This document shows positions 7,978-16,249 of a DNA stretch of 64,000 nt, piece by piece (position 1 is the first letter of the stretch; every line of letters starts with the position of its first letter). A model generated the notes under the pieces. The model saw only the letters and a program-made list of their open reading frames with translations. It was not told the origin of the DNA and made no database searches. The translations under genes were made by a program, and so were the position numbers. Location: assembly GCA_036504895.1 (NCBI GenBank), contig DASXUJ010000044.1, positions 1 to 64,000 of the forward strand. Reading direction: 5' to 3'. Source of the stretch: Syntrophorhabdaceae bacterium. Its GTDB lineage: Bacteria > Desulfobacterota > Syntrophorhabdia > Syntrophorhabdales > Syntrophorhabdaceae.

Positions 7978-9258
7978 GGTAATGTATCATCTCTTGTGTC
8001 ACCAAAGAAAATGGGGTACCTTTCGTTGTCATTGCACGGCCAAGTACGTAGACAAGGAGAAGATACCCCATGAAACAGCAACTGGTAGTGAAGAATCTAT
8101 CACAGGCGATGAGATTGGTAAAGGAAATGGATAAGGACCGGTGGTCGGATGAATGCCGTGAGATCGGACGGAATGCCATAGGGGTCTTCTTGCGGGACCG
8201 GATGAAGGAATCCATTTCTGATTACCTGGGCCGTCTTCCGGAGGGAATCTCGGATAGAAGAAACGGCAATTATCACCGACATGTGCTGACCGAGCTCGGG
8301 GATATACTGGTCTTAGTCCCCCGGACAAGGACCTATAATCCCATTTCGGTCATTGAAGCCTATGCACGAAGAAGCAAAGAGGTAGACCGCCTCATCCTCT
8401 CCTGCTTTCTTCTCGGCCTCTCCACCAGGAAGGTAGGGGCAGCCCTCATGACGATCTTAGGAAAGAAGGTAAGCCCCGCTACGGTAAGCAGGGTGGCAAA
8501 GACCCTTGATACGGAGGTTGCCTCGTTCCATAAGAGAAGGCTCTCCAATGCCTATAAAGCCCTCATCTTCGACGGAGTGGTGCTCACCAGGAAAACGGGC
8601 ATGGGGGCCGCAAAAAGGCCGGTCCTTGTGGTCTTGGGCATACGTTATGACGGAAAAAAGGAGGTTATAGACTTTCACCTCGCCGCCTCCGAGAGCGGCT
8701 CTGAGTGGGACCGCTTCCTCCGGAATCTTTTCAAAAGGGGGCTCACCGGGGAAGGGGTCAAGGTCGTTTCCGTGGACGGAGGCAAGGGGCTCCTCTCCGT
8801 ACTCAGCGACCATTATCCCTCTCTTCCTGTCCAGCGGTGCTGGGCCCACAAAGTACGCAACATTCTGGATAAGGTGAAAAAGAAAGACCAGGATAAGGCA
8901 AAGGAAGGATTACGGAAGATCTATAATGCCTCTCATATCCTTGAAGCACGACAATGGGCAGGGAGATGGAAGAAGAGGTGGGAAGAGAAGTATCCTTCTG
9001 CGGTACGGTGCCTCTATACCGACATCGACGACCTCTTTACCTGTTTTCAATTCTCCGATCCTTCCTTTCGAAAGATGGTACGAACAACCAACCACATTGA
9101 GAGAAGGTTTAAGGAGGTACGTAGAAGGACCAGGCCCATGGGGGTATTCAGTGATAAAACGAGCATGGACAGGATCCTTTATGCCATTTTCATGTACGAG
9201 AACAAGACGGAGGAAGTGTATCCCATTTTCTCACTGACACAAAAGTGTTGACGTTACC
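7978..9258 (+). mobile_element. IS256-family insertion sequence
   Basis: A 1281-base element with one transposase. The ends are imperfect inverted repeats: 7978-8001 and 9235-9258 match at 17 of 24 positions, both starting GGTAA and both ending TTGTGTCA. Further inward, GAAAATGGG is also shared in inverted orientation. It is flanked by an 8-base near-perfect target duplication (7970-7977 and 9259-9266). Length, repeats and duplication size all fit IS256/Mutator elements. It separates the fused feoB promoter from the 3' end of the flavoprotein gene. The transposase frame is intact, so the element may be active. Confidence 0.85.
8070..9251 (+). CDS. IS256-family (Mutator-type) DDE transposase
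   Basis: A 393-residue transposase filling the IS element. Catalytic acidic residues are visible: Asp in IFDGVVL (about residue 168), Asp in VVSVDGGKG, and Glu in NHIERRFKEVRRR. The C/H segment CWAHKVRNIL, typical of the Mutator superfamily, lies between the second Asp and the Glu. The start at 8070 follows ACAAGGAGAAG. The stop codon lies inside the right inverted repeat. No frameshift or truncation is seen. Confidence 0.95.
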   Translation: MKQQLVVKNLSQAMRLVKEMDKDRWSDECREIGRNAIGVFLRDRMKESISDYLGRLPEGISDRRNGNYHRHVLTELGDILVLVPRTRTYNPISVIEAYARRSKEVDRLILSCFLLGLSTRKVGAALMTILGKKVSPATVSRVAKTLDTEVASFHKRRLSNAYKALIFDGVVLTRKTGMGAAKRPVLVVLGIRYDGKKEVIDFHLAASESGSEWDRFLRNLFKRGLTGEGVKVVSVDGGKGLLSVLSDHYPSLPVQRCWAHKVRNILDKVKKKDQDKAKEGLRKIYNASHILEARQWAGRWKKRWEEKYPSAVRCLYTDIDDLFTCFQFSDPSFRKMVRTTNHIERRFKEVRRRTRPMGVFSDKTSMDRILYAIFMYENKTEEVYPIFSLTQKC

Positions 9259-9266
9259 CGCGGGAA
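9259..9266 (+). repeat. IS target-site duplication, right copy
   Basis: CGCGGGAA directly follows the right inverted repeat and pairs with the left copy at 7970-7977 (7 of 8 bases). Confidence 0.6.
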
Positions 9267-9273
9267 GGACCCT

Positions 9274-9849
9274 TTACTGCGATAGAAGGAGCTTCTTGCC
9301 CGCGTTGAGGGCATCGACCATTGCCGTGGGATGATCGAGAATCGCGCCTTTCGCGTCCACACCCAGGAAACTCATGAATTCGTGCTCCTGCACGTTTATG
9401 GATCTGAAAAACGCCGTTGCAGTGGTATTGCCGCATTGGGCGCCCGCCTCCTTCTTCATGCCCCCCACGAGGAGAAGGAGGCCTTTTCTCCCGTAAATGC
9501 CCGGAGGAATGGGTTTCTTGAGGAGATACTTCTCGCACCAGAAGGCCTGGCACCTGTCGATCATGATCTTTGCCTGGGCCGGAAGCCCGAAAAAGAAGAT
9601 AGGGGAGGCGAGGATTACCCTATCCGCCTCCCTTATGCTCTGATAAATCTCCGTCATACTGTCTTTCGCCACACAGACGCCCGTTGCCTCGCAGCCCCCG
9701 CAGTTCCTGCAGGGCCTGAGATCCATCTCTCCCAGCCTGAAGAGCTTCACCCTGTGGGCCTCGGGATCTATGGCTTTCAAGGTTGCGGTCAGGAGCAGGT
9801 CCGAATTGCCCCCTTTTCGGGGACTCCCGTGAAAGGCGGTGATGTTCAA
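9274..9849 (-). CDS. Iron-sulfur flavoprotein / NADPH-dependent FMN reductase family
   Basis: A 191-residue flavodoxin-fold protein beginning with the FMN phosphate-binding segment FHGSPRKGGNS. A compact cysteine cluster CRNCGGCEATGVC (about residues 47-59) resembles the [4Fe-4S] site of archaeal-type iron-sulfur flavoproteins. ASPIFFFGLPAQAK is the second flavin-binding loop. Such proteins pass electrons between ferredoxin or NAD(P)H and small acceptors, often in oxygen defence. It is the last gene of a leftward series with rubrerythrin, rubredoxin and FprA. The IS element inserted 15 bases beyond its stop. Confidence 0.85.
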   Translation of the reverse strand: MNITAFHGSPRKGGNSDLLLTATLKAIDPEAHRVKLFRLGEMDLRPCRNCGGCEATGVCVAKDSMTEIYQSIREADRVILASPIFFFGLPAQAKIMIDRCQAFWCEKYLLKKPIPPGIYGRKGLLLLVGGMKKEAGAQCGNTTATAFFRSINVQEHEFMSFLGVDAKGAILDHPTAMVDALNAGKKLLLSQ

Positions 9850-9886
9850 CGGGGCCTCGCCCCGCTTCCGATCATGACAGTCCGCC

Positions 9887-10381
9887 TCAGTCTACTTTAT
9901 AAAACGCCACCTTACCGGCGCCGCAGACAGGGCATACGTCCGGCGGCTCTCCTTCGTGGGTGTATCCGCATACTTTGCAGATATGGTAATCGTATTCCTC
10001 GTTATTTCCCAGGTTGTCAAGGGCTTTTTGGTAAAGACCGGCATGGATCTTCTCCACTTCATTGGCGATGGTAAAGCTCCGCTCCGCGCCTTTGTTTCCC
10101 TCCGCCTTCGCGTCTTCGATCATGACGGGGTACATCTTCTGAAATTCGTATGATTCTCCGGTGATCGCCTCGACCAGGTTATCTTTGGTGGCCTGCACTC
10201 CTTTCAACTCCCTCAGGTGGTTATGGGCATGGACCGTCTCCGCTTCCGCGGCGGCCCTGAAGAGTTTTGCCACCTGCTTATATCCTTCAAGCTCAGCCTT
10301 TTTCGCAAAAGCAAGGTACTTTCTGTTCGCCTGAGACTCTCCCGCAAACGCTTCTTTCAGGTCATTCTCGGTTTTTGACAT
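9887..10381 (-). CDS. rbr: Rubrerythrin
   Basis: A 164-residue peroxide-reducing rubrerythrin. The four-helix diiron domain shows ESQANRKYL, EAETVHAHN, ESYEFQKMYP and ANEVEKIHAGLY, supplying the Glu and His iron ligands. The C-terminal rubredoxin-like domain has CKVCGY and CPVCGA for the Fe(Cys)4 centre. It reduces H2O2 to water using electrons from rubredoxin or NAD(P)H-linked reductases. Neighbours are rubredoxin and FprA upstream and an iron-sulfur flavoprotein downstream, a coherent anaerobic oxidative-stress set. Confidence 0.97.
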   Translation of the reverse strand: MSKTENDLKEAFAGESQANRKYLAFAKKAELEGYKQVAKLFRAAAEAETVHAHNHLRELKGVQATKDNLVEAITGESYEFQKMYPVMIEDAKAEGNKGAERSFTIANEVEKIHAGLYQKALDNLGNNEEYDYHICKVCGYTHEGEPPDVCPVCGAGKVAFYKVD

Positions 10382-10429
10382 CTTGACCTCCCCTGTTTTA
10401 GTATTCCCGCTGCCTTCGATTAAAATTAA

Positions 10430-10561
10430 TTAACTCGTTTTCTCGAATGCATCCTTCGGCGCATTGCAGACCGGACAGGTCCAGTCCTCCGGAAGATCTT
10501 CGAACTTCTTGCCCTCTTTCGCCTCGTCATACTGATAGCCGCAAATCGTACATGTCCACAT
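10430..10561 (-). CDS. rub: Rubredoxin
   Basis: A 43-residue rubredoxin with the two CxxCG-type knuckles CTICGY and CPVCNAPK and the conserved aromatic residues W2, Y8 and W30. It carries single electrons to FprA and rubrerythrin, its neighbours on both sides. Two ATGs are possible, at 10567 and 10561; AGGAGG ends only one base before the first but 7 bases before the second, so the MWTC start at 10561 is chosen. It starts 19 bases after the end of the FprA gene. Confidence 0.95.
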   Translation of the reverse strand: MWTCTICGYQYDEAKEGKKFEDLPEDWTCPVCNAPKDAFEKTS

Positions 10562-10580
10562 ATCCATGCCTCCTCTTATA

Positions 10581-11795
10581 CTAGAATTTCTTGTGGTATT
10601 CTTTCACTTTTCTCGCAAATTCTCTTCCATATTCATAACAGGCGGTATCGTCATCCGCGGAAGGCCTGTAGAGTACCTGAAGTCCGGGCTCGCTCACTTC
10701 AAGGCCCATACGTTTAAATCCCTCGTACGCCTCCTTGACCGCGCCGCCTCCCCAGCCGAAACTTCCGAAGGCGCCGGCGATCCTGTTTTTCGGTCGCAAA
10801 CCCGCGAGGTGGTACATAAATTCCGCGACTGACGGAAACATGACATTATTCATGGTGGGAGTCCCCACCAAAAAACCTCTTGATTTCCATACTTCCTTGA
10901 TCGCAGAGCTCATGGGCGTGGCGCGCAGCTTTATGACCTTGCAATCCACGCCTTCGTCCCTTATTCCCTGCATCATGGGAACCGTCATTCTTTCGGTGGA
11001 ATGCCACATGGTGTCGTAAATGAGGGCCACCTTGAGGTCTGTCTTGCCGTTCGCCATATCGAGATACATCTGCACGACTTTTCCCGGATCTTTTCTCCAG
11101 ATCACCCCATGGTCCGGGGCGATCATATCGATCTCGATGCCGGCTTTCACGATCTCGGCTATTTTCGATTTTATGAGCTGGCCGAAAGGCATAAGGATAT
11201 TTGCATAGTAGTCCTTCACCGCCTCTTCCAGCTCGAACATGGAGGCACACTCGACAAATTCGTCATCGAAACGGGCAGATGAGGCAAGGTGCTGGCCGAA
11301 GGCGTCCTGGGAGATCAGGAGTTTGGCCTCTTTCACGTAGGTCACCATCGAGTCCGGCCAGTGAAGCATTGGGGTCTCCAGGAAGAGGAGAGTGTACCTG
11401 CCGGTATTGAGGGTATCTCCGCTCTTCACCACCTTGAAGTTCCACCCCGACGTGTCGAAATGCCTGTCCAGCCCCTTCTTCCCCCGCTCGGTGATATAGA
11501 TAACCGCCTTGGGGATAAGGCTCATGAGCGCCGCCACGCCGCCCGCATGGTCCGGTTCGATGTGGTTAATGACGAGATTTACTATTCCCGAGACCTTCGA
11601 GATGCTTTTGATCTTCTCCACCGTCTCCTGCGTGAAATCCTCTTTCACACAGTCTACGAGGGTGGGATACTCATCCTGTATAAAATAGTTGTTGTAGGTG
11701 GTACCGTTGGGAGTGATATAACCGTGAAAGTCACGTACCCCCCAATCGACTGCGCCGACCCAATAAATTTGTGGCTTTATCTCTATACCCTTCAT
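10581..11795 (-). CDS. FprA-type A flavoprotein (flavodiiron O2/NO reductase)
   Basis: A 404-residue flavodiiron protein. The N-terminal beta-lactamase-like domain has HIEPDHAGG (H-x-E-x-D-H, diiron ligands, about residue 78), a later His (LHWPDS) and Asp/His ligands. The C-terminal flavodoxin domain begins near [14 protein letters not shown] (residue ~255). It reduces O2 to water (rubredoxin:oxygen oxidoreductase) or NO to N2O; the next gene is rubredoxin, its likely donor. A leftward promoter-like pair TTGATA and TATTTT 17 bases apart lies upstream near 11930. Confidence 0.95.
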   Translation of the reverse strand: MKGIEIKPQIYWVGAVDWGVRDFHGYITPNGTTYNNYFIQDEYPTLVDCVKEDFTQETVEKIKSISKVSGIVNLVINHIEPDHAGGVAALMSLIPKAVIYITERGKKGLDRHFDTSGWNFKVVKSGDTLNTGRYTLLFLETPMLHWPDSMVTYVKEAKLLISQDAFGQHLASSARFDDEFVECASMFELEEAVKDYYANILMPFGQLIKSKIAEIVKAGIEIDMIAPDHGVIWRKDPGKVVQMYLDMANGKTDLKVALIYDTMWHSTERMTVPMMQGIRDEGVDCKVIKLRATPMSSAIKEVWKSRGFLVGTPTMNNVMFPSVAEFMYHLAGLRPKNRIAGAFGSFGWGGGAVKEAYEGFKRMGLEVSEPGLQVLYRPSADDDTACYEYGREFARKVKEYHKKF

Positions 11796-12006
11796 CCTCC
11801 CTCCTCTTTTCCGGAATTGACGGTGAGGCTGGACACCATTCGCCGAAACGGAATAGACTCGCTCCGGACTCTCTCTTTAAGGTATCCCACGTGATGCACA
11901 TCTAAAATAAGGCAGGAGGGGGAAAATATCAAGGCCCTTTCGGCTATAAAATTCTTCCGGCCGGGTCTCTTCAGGCCCCATCTCCGAAAGTCTGAGCGGC
12001 TTTTTA

Positions 12007-12035
12007 TTGACCTGGCCGTGCCGGGATGGTATGAA
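12007..12035 (+). promoter_or_regulatory. Promoter-like pair immediately before ybgC
   Basis: TTGACC (12007-12012) and TATGAA (12030-12035) are separated by 17 bases. The predicted start of transcription falls at or next to the ATG at 12042, which also lacks a ribosome binding site, so the mRNA may be leaderless. Confidence 0.4.
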
Positions 12036-12041
12036 ACAGAA

Positions 12042-12440
12042 ATGTATTCCACCAAAATCTATTATCAGGACACCGACGCGGGCGGAGTGGTCTATTACGG
12101 GAATTATCTCCGGTTTTTCGAGAAGTCGTGGTTCGAGCACCTCCTGTCCATAGGAATCTCGCTGCCGGAATGGGAAAAGGTCGATGTCTATGTAATGGTA
12201 AAGACCGCCTTTCTCGATCTCAGGGAAAAGCTCGGATATGCAGACATGATCCAGGTGACCTCAACCGTCAAAGAAATAAAGAATTCCTATTTTATCCTTA
12301 GCCACGAGATAATGAAGGAAGAACGGATCACCACCAAAGGCGAAACAAAAATGGTCTGCGTAGACAGAACCGGAAAACCCCGGAGGATACCGGAACCTTT
12401 CAGGGAAAGGCTGGAGAAGTCTCTAGTCTCTAGTCTCTAG
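12042..12440 (+). CDS. ybgC: YbgC-type acyl-CoA thioesterase (hotdog fold)
   Basis: A 132-residue hotdog thioesterase. The active-site segment YYQDTDAGGVVYYGNYLRFFE near the N-terminus contains the catalytic Asp and the conserved Tyr/Asn of the 4-hydroxybenzoyl-CoA thioesterase/YbgC family. It hydrolyses short acyl-CoA or aryl-CoA thioesters. The ATG at 12042 is preferred to the GTG at 12018 because the family begins close to this motif. The last residues (SLVSSL) and the stop are encoded by the first three units of a 7-base tandem repeat, so the native C-terminus has been replaced or trimmed by the array. Confidence 0.85.
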   Translation: MYSTKIYYQDTDAGGVVYYGNYLRFFEKSWFEHLLSIGISLPEWEKVDVYVMVKTAFLDLREKLGYADMIQVTSTVKEIKNSYFILSHEIMKEERITTKGETKMVCVDRTGKPRRIPEPFRERLEKSLVSSL

Positions 12441-12491
12441 TCTCTAGTCTCTAGTCTCTAGTCTCTAGTCTCTAGTCTCTAGTCTCTAGTC
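12420..12491 (+). repeat. Heptamer tandem repeat (TCTCTAG, 10 copies)
   Basis: Ten perfect head-to-tail copies of TCTCTAG (12420-12489) plus two further bases. It starts inside the end of ybgC and supplies its stop codon. Every reading frame through the array meets a TAG within seven codons, so copy-number change would alter only a few C-terminal residues. An inverted, diverged copy lies at 12586-12610. Confidence 0.95.
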
Positions 12492-12517
12492 AACCAATAA
12501 TTACACCTATAATAAAG

Positions 12518-12555
12518 AATGGCTGCCGGGTTTATTATACACCGACAGCCATTTT
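12518..12555. terminator. Stem-loop terminator between ybgC and the acyl-CoA dehydrogenase
   Basis: AATGGCTG-C-CGG (12518-12529) pairs with CCG-A-CAGCCATT (12542-12553), closing a 12-base loop, followed by TT. Its place between convergent genes suggests a two-way terminator. It lies between the heptamer array and that array's inverted copy. Confidence 0.6.
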
Positions 12556-12585
12556 AGCTCATTTAGTATTTATTTTTTTACTAAC

Positions 12586-12610
12586 GACTAGAGACTAGCG
12601 ACTAGAGACT
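12586..12610 (-). repeat. Inverted partial copy of the heptamer array
   Basis: The 25 bases starting GACTAGAGACTAGCG are the reverse complement of about three and a half AGTCTCT units, with one unit altered. Together with 12466-12491 they could form a long stem enclosing the terminator. Confidence 0.8.
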
Positions 12611-12617
12611 GCCTTTA

Positions 12618-13796
12618 TTAGCCCATGAATTTCCGGAATATGTCCCTCGCTACCACTATTCTCTGGATCTGGTTCGTGCCTTCATAGATCTGGGTTGCTT
12701 TGGCGTCGCGCATCATCCGTTCTACGGGATATTCCTTGGTGTAGCCATAGCCTCCGAGTATCTGGACCGCGTCGGTGGTCACTTTCATGGCCGTGTCGGC
12801 GGAATAGAGTTTCGCCATGGCTGAAAGCTTATCCACGCCGATGGCGCTCATCTTGTCGCGCTCGAAGACTCTGGTGTCGAGGAGGTGGGCCGCATCGTAC
12901 ACCAGGGCACGCGCCGCCTCCACCTGGGTCGCCATATCGGCTACCATGAACTGGATGCCTTCGAAATCGGCGAGTTTCTGACCGAACTGGACGCGCTTCC
13001 ATGCATATTCGACTGAAAAATCGAGGGCGCCCTGGGCGATGCCCACTGCCTGAGCACCCACCGCGGGTCTCGAGAGATTGAGGGTAGACATGGCGATATC
13101 CCAGCCCTGCCCCACTTCACCGAGCATGTTATCTTTTGTGAGCCTCACGTTCTCGAAGACCACTTCGGAGAGGTCCGAACCGACCATTCCCATCTTCTCT
13201 TCATTTTTCCCTATTATTACGCCGGGATAATCTTTCTCTACGAAAAAAGCCGTAATCCCGTTCGTCCTGAGCTTGGGGTCCATGGTGGCGAAGACCGTGA
13301 TGAACTGCGCGCTCGCGCCATTTGTAATCATTGACTTCTTTCCGTTCAGATAGAAATGGTCGCCGTCCTTCGTCACATTCGTCCTCATGTGAGACGCGTC
13401 GGAGCCCGCATCGGCCTCGGTAAGGGCGAAGGCCACAAGGTTCATCTTGTCGGGCTCGGCGATTTTACCGTAGATATATTCTTTTTGCTTGTCATTGGCA
13501 GCGACCATAAAAGGCATGATTCCCACATTGTGGGCAAGGGGGATGAGCGAACCGGTCCCGGAAACCTTCGCAAGCTCTTCAATAACAAGGCAAAGGGAGG
13601 TGATATCTCCGTCCAGACCACCGAACTTCTCGGGCAGCATGAGATAGAGAAAACCATGCTTCTTATAAATGTCAACGAGGTCCCATGGAAACGCGCCTGT
13701 AGCATCTATTTCTTTTGCCCTTGGGGCAACCTTTTCCTTTGCCAGTTTCTCAGCGATCTTCTGAATCATCAGGTGCTTTTCCGAAAGATTTAACAT
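12618..13796 (-). CDS. Acyl-CoA dehydrogenase
   Basis: A 392-residue FAD acyl-CoA dehydrogenase that introduces the alpha-beta double bond in an acyl-CoA and passes electrons to ETF. The FAD/substrate segments FALTEADAGSD and NGKKSMITNG and the C-terminal IYEGTNQIQRIVVAR with the likely catalytic Glu (YEGT) are present. That Glu position is the short-chain/butyryl type. Substrate cannot be fixed; in a syntroph it could serve butyrate or aromatic-derived acyl-CoA oxidation. The start at 13796 follows AAAGGAGG with 8-base spacing; an upstream in-frame ATG at 13859 has no family similarity. No etfAB is in the window. Confidence 0.93.
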   Translation of the reverse strand: MLNLSEKHLMIQKIAEKLAKEKVAPRAKEIDATGAFPWDLVDIYKKHGFLYLMLPEKFGGLDGDITSLCLVIEELAKVSGTGSLIPLAHNVGIMPFMVAANDKQKEYIYGKIAEPDKMNLVAFALTEADAGSDASHMRTNVTKDGDHFYLNGKKSMITNGASAQFITVFATMDPKLRTNGITAFFVEKDYPGVIIGKNEEKMGMVGSDLSEVVFENVRLTKDNMLGEVGQGWDIAMSTLNLSRPAVGAQAVGIAQGALDFSVEYAWKRVQFGQKLADFEGIQFMVADMATQVEAARALVYDAAHLLDTRVFERDKMSAIGVDKLSAMAKLYSADTAMKVTTDAVQILGGYGYTKEYPVERMMRDAKATQIYEGTNQIQRIVVARDIFRKFMG

Positions 13797-13815
13797 GACG
13801 CTAACCTCCTTTCTG

Positions 13816-13844
13816 TTGACAAACCCGTTTATTCTTAACATAAT
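13816..13844 (+). promoter_or_regulatory. Promoter of the DUF362 gene
   Basis: TTGACA (13816-13821), a 17-base spacer and CATAAT (13839-13844). It lies 33 bases before the start of the downstream gene, in the divergent gap with the acyl-CoA dehydrogenase. Confidence 0.6.
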
Positions 13845-13876
13845 TTTGCTGCAAATCAAAGCAAAAAGGAGGCGCC

Positions 13877-14980
13877 ATGTCGAAGGTATATTTCACAGAT
13901 TTAAGGACATCATTGAAGAGAAACATTTACGATAAAATCGAGTCATTATTGGATCGGACGAAAATCGATACAAAGGTAAGAGAAAGGGACTTAACGGCAA
14001 TAAAGCTTCATTTCGGAGAATTCGGCAATACCGCCTTCCTGAGACCCGTATACATTCGTATTGTGGCGGACCGGATAAGGAAAGCGGGGGGAAGACCTTT
14101 TCTCACCGATACGAACACCCTCTATACCGGATCGAGAAGCGATTCCGTAGGCCACCTTGATACGGCCATTCGGAATGGATTCGACTATTCATGCGTGGGC
14201 GCGCCTCTCATCATCGCCGACGGCCTCAAGGGCAAAAACAGCACGAAGGTGACGATTGAGGGGGAGGCGCTCAAGGAAGTGAGCATAGCCGCCGACATCG
14301 TCGATTCGGACAGCATCGTCGTGGTCACTCACGTCAAGGCCCATGAGATATCGGGGATGGGCGGCGCCCTGAAGAACGTGGGGATGGGGTGCGCCGCGAG
14401 GGAAGGGAAACTCGTCCAGCACAGTACGGTGGCGCCGGTAATCGGCAAAAGCGCATGCAAGGGCTGCGGGTTCTGTCTCCACTACTGCCCCGCCCAGGCA
14501 ATCTCCATCGATTCGAAAAAGGCATGGATCAGCGGCGAGGCCTGCATAGGGTGCGGAGAATGTATCATCGTCTGTCCCCACCACGCGATCGAGATACAGT
14601 GGAACGAATCTCCCGATATATTTCAGAAAAAAATGGTCGAATATGCCATGGGTGCGCTCAAGGGAAAAGAGAAGAAATCGCTCTTTCTCAATTTTCTCCT
14701 CCAGGTGAGCCCGGCCTGCGACTGCTATGGACATAATGATGCCGCCATAGTACGGGATATAGGCATTCTCGCCTCGAGCGACCCTGTCGCCATCGACGCG
14801 GCGTCGGCGGACCTGATAAATTTGGAGGCCTCCATGCCCAATACGGCCATCAAAGCCGCATGCGGGGCGGGGGAGGATAAATGGCGGGCCCTCTACCCCC
14901 GGATCGACTGGCGTGTTCAGATCGATCACGGCGAAAAGATGGGCCTGGGTAAAAAGGCGTATCAGCTCATCAAGGTATAA
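13877..14980 (+). CDS. DUF362 protein with two [4Fe-4S] clusters
   Basis: A 367-residue protein. The N-terminal half is a DUF362 domain (AIKLHFGEFGN, FLTDTNTLYTGSR, THVKAHEISGMGGALKN). A 2[4Fe-4S] ferredoxin insert follows at about residues 193-245 (CKGCGFCLHYCP and CIGCGECIIVCP), and DUF362 resumes after it (CDCYGHNDAAIV, SSDPVAIDAAS). The family is common in anaerobes and is thought to take part in redox reactions, but no activity is established. AAAGGAGG precedes the start. It meets CorA tail to tail with a 3-base gap. Confidence 0.9.
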   Translation: MSKVYFTDLRTSLKRNIYDKIESLLDRTKIDTKVRERDLTAIKLHFGEFGNTAFLRPVYIRIVADRIRKAGGRPFLTDTNTLYTGSRSDSVGHLDTAIRNGFDYSCVGAPLIIADGLKGKNSTKVTIEGEALKEVSIAADIVDSDSIVVVTHVKAHEISGMGGALKNVGMGCAAREGKLVQHSTVAPVIGKSACKGCGFCLHYCPAQAISIDSKKAWISGEACIGCGECIIVCPHHAIEIQWNESPDIFQKKMVEYAMGALKGKEKKSLFLNFLLQVSPACDCYGHNDAAIVRDIGILASSDPVAIDAASADLINLEASMPNTAIKAACGAGEDKWRALYPRIDWRVQIDHGEKMGLGKKAYQLIKV

Positions 14981-14983
14981 TTT

Positions 14984-16048
14984 TCAAAACCATTTTTTTC
15001 TTTTGAAATAGAGGAGCATAAAAGCCGTGACCGCCGCCATGAGTATGAGGACCGCGGGATAACCCCACGGAGACTTGAGCTCCGGCATATGCTGGAAATT
15101 CATCCCGTATACACCCGCGATAAAGGTGAGGGGCATGAATAGGGTGGCAATAATGGTCAGGACCTTCATTACCTCGTTCAGCCTGTTGCTCACGCTCGAG
15201 AGATAGATGTCGAGCATCCCGGATATCATATCCCGGTAAGTCTCCACCGTGTCCATGACCTGTATCACGTGATCGTAGACGTCCCTCAGATAGACCGAGA
15301 TTTGGTCCGAGACAAGGCGGGTTTCCCCCCGTTCGAGGCTGCCCACCACCTCCCGCAAAGGCCAGACGGACCTCCGCAGAAATATCATCTCCCTCTTGAG
15401 ATTATGGATATCCCTCACCGTAGATGCGCCCGCCCGGGTGACGACCTCATCCTCCACAACTTCGACCTTCTCTCCAAGCTGTTCCGTCACGGCAAAATAA
15501 TTGTCAACGATCGTGTCGATAAGGGCATAGAGCAGGTAGTCCGCTCCCATGCGCCTTATTCGCCCTTTGCCGGTCCTGATGCCCTCCCGAACGGCGGCGA
15601 AGAGTTCCTGCGCCCCTTCCTCGAAGGTGATGATATAATCGGACCCGAGCACGATGCTCACCTGTTCCGCCCGCACCATATTACTCGGACCGTTAAGGGA
15701 GAGTTTCTTGACCACGATAAAAATATAGTCGCCATAATCCTCGAGCTTCGGCCTCTGATCCGTGTTCATTATATCTTCGAGCAGAAGTGGATGAAGGCGG
15801 TACAGGTCGCCGATGCCTTCGATCACCTCCGCACTGTGGACGCCTCCCACGCTAAGCCATGAGACGCGCCCTTGCCCTTCGGTGGACCGGCATTCCTGTA
15901 CCGAGGTACAGTCCTGTTCGCGGACATCCTTCTCATCGAAGGAAAGGAGTCTGATCGTGACGGCCCCCTCCTTCTCCTCGCCTATATGTACCAGGCTTCC
16001 GGGGGGCAAACCCGATTTGACCGACCGTTTTTTACGACTTCCCGTCAT
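14984..16048 (-). CDS. corA: CorA-type magnesium/cobalt transporter
   Basis: A ~354-residue CorA channel. The cytosolic N-terminal domain is followed by two C-terminal membrane helices; the signature YGMNF sits at the end of the first (FIAGVYGMNFQHMPE) and the protein ends in KRKKWF. It forms a pentameric Mg2+ (or Co2+/Ni2+) channel. The start at 16048 has TGGAGG 6 bases upstream; an alternative ATG at 16060 is possible and would add 4 residues. Confidence 0.95.
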   Translation of the reverse strand: MTGSRKKRSVKSGLPPGSLVHIGEEKEGAVTIRLLSFDEKDVREQDCTSVQECRSTEGQGRVSWLSVGGVHSAEVIEGIGDLYRLHPLLLEDIMNTDQRPKLEDYGDYIFIVVKKLSLNGPSNMVRAEQVSIVLGSDYIITFEEGAQELFAAVREGIRTGKGRIRRMGADYLLYALIDTIVDNYFAVTEQLGEKVEVVEDEVVTRAGASTVRDIHNLKREMIFLRRSVWPLREVVGSLERGETRLVSDQISVYLRDVYDHVIQVMDTVETYRDMISGMLDIYLSSVSNRLNEVMKVLTIIATLFMPLTFIAGVYGMNFQHMPELKSPWGYPAVLILMAAVTAFMLLYFKRKKWF

Positions 16049-16187
16049 GGTAACCTCCATTCTTCTTCTCCCATTCTACTATAAGGAAGGGCGAGGTCAA
16101 AGTAATTTTCCGGGCCGACCTCCCACCAATCCCGGCCAGATGTGAGCATTCAGGGCCCCAACTTTGCCGGACCGCATCAGGTTATAC

Positions 16188-16216
16188 TTGAATAAATGCT
16201 CATAAATCATTATATT
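16188..16216 (+). promoter_or_regulatory. Promoter of the radical SAM gene
   Basis: TTGAAT (16188-16193), a 17-base spacer and TATATT (16211-16216), 34 bases before the start codon at 16250. Confidence 0.6.
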
Positions 16217-16249
16217 CTTTAAGAAAGCTAAAGATATAGGAGAACAGAC

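Noticed and set aside
12420-12491. Phase-variable switch of ybgC by heptamer slippage
   Set aside because: All three frames through the array stop within seven codons, so copy changes cannot turn the gene on or off; only the last residues change.
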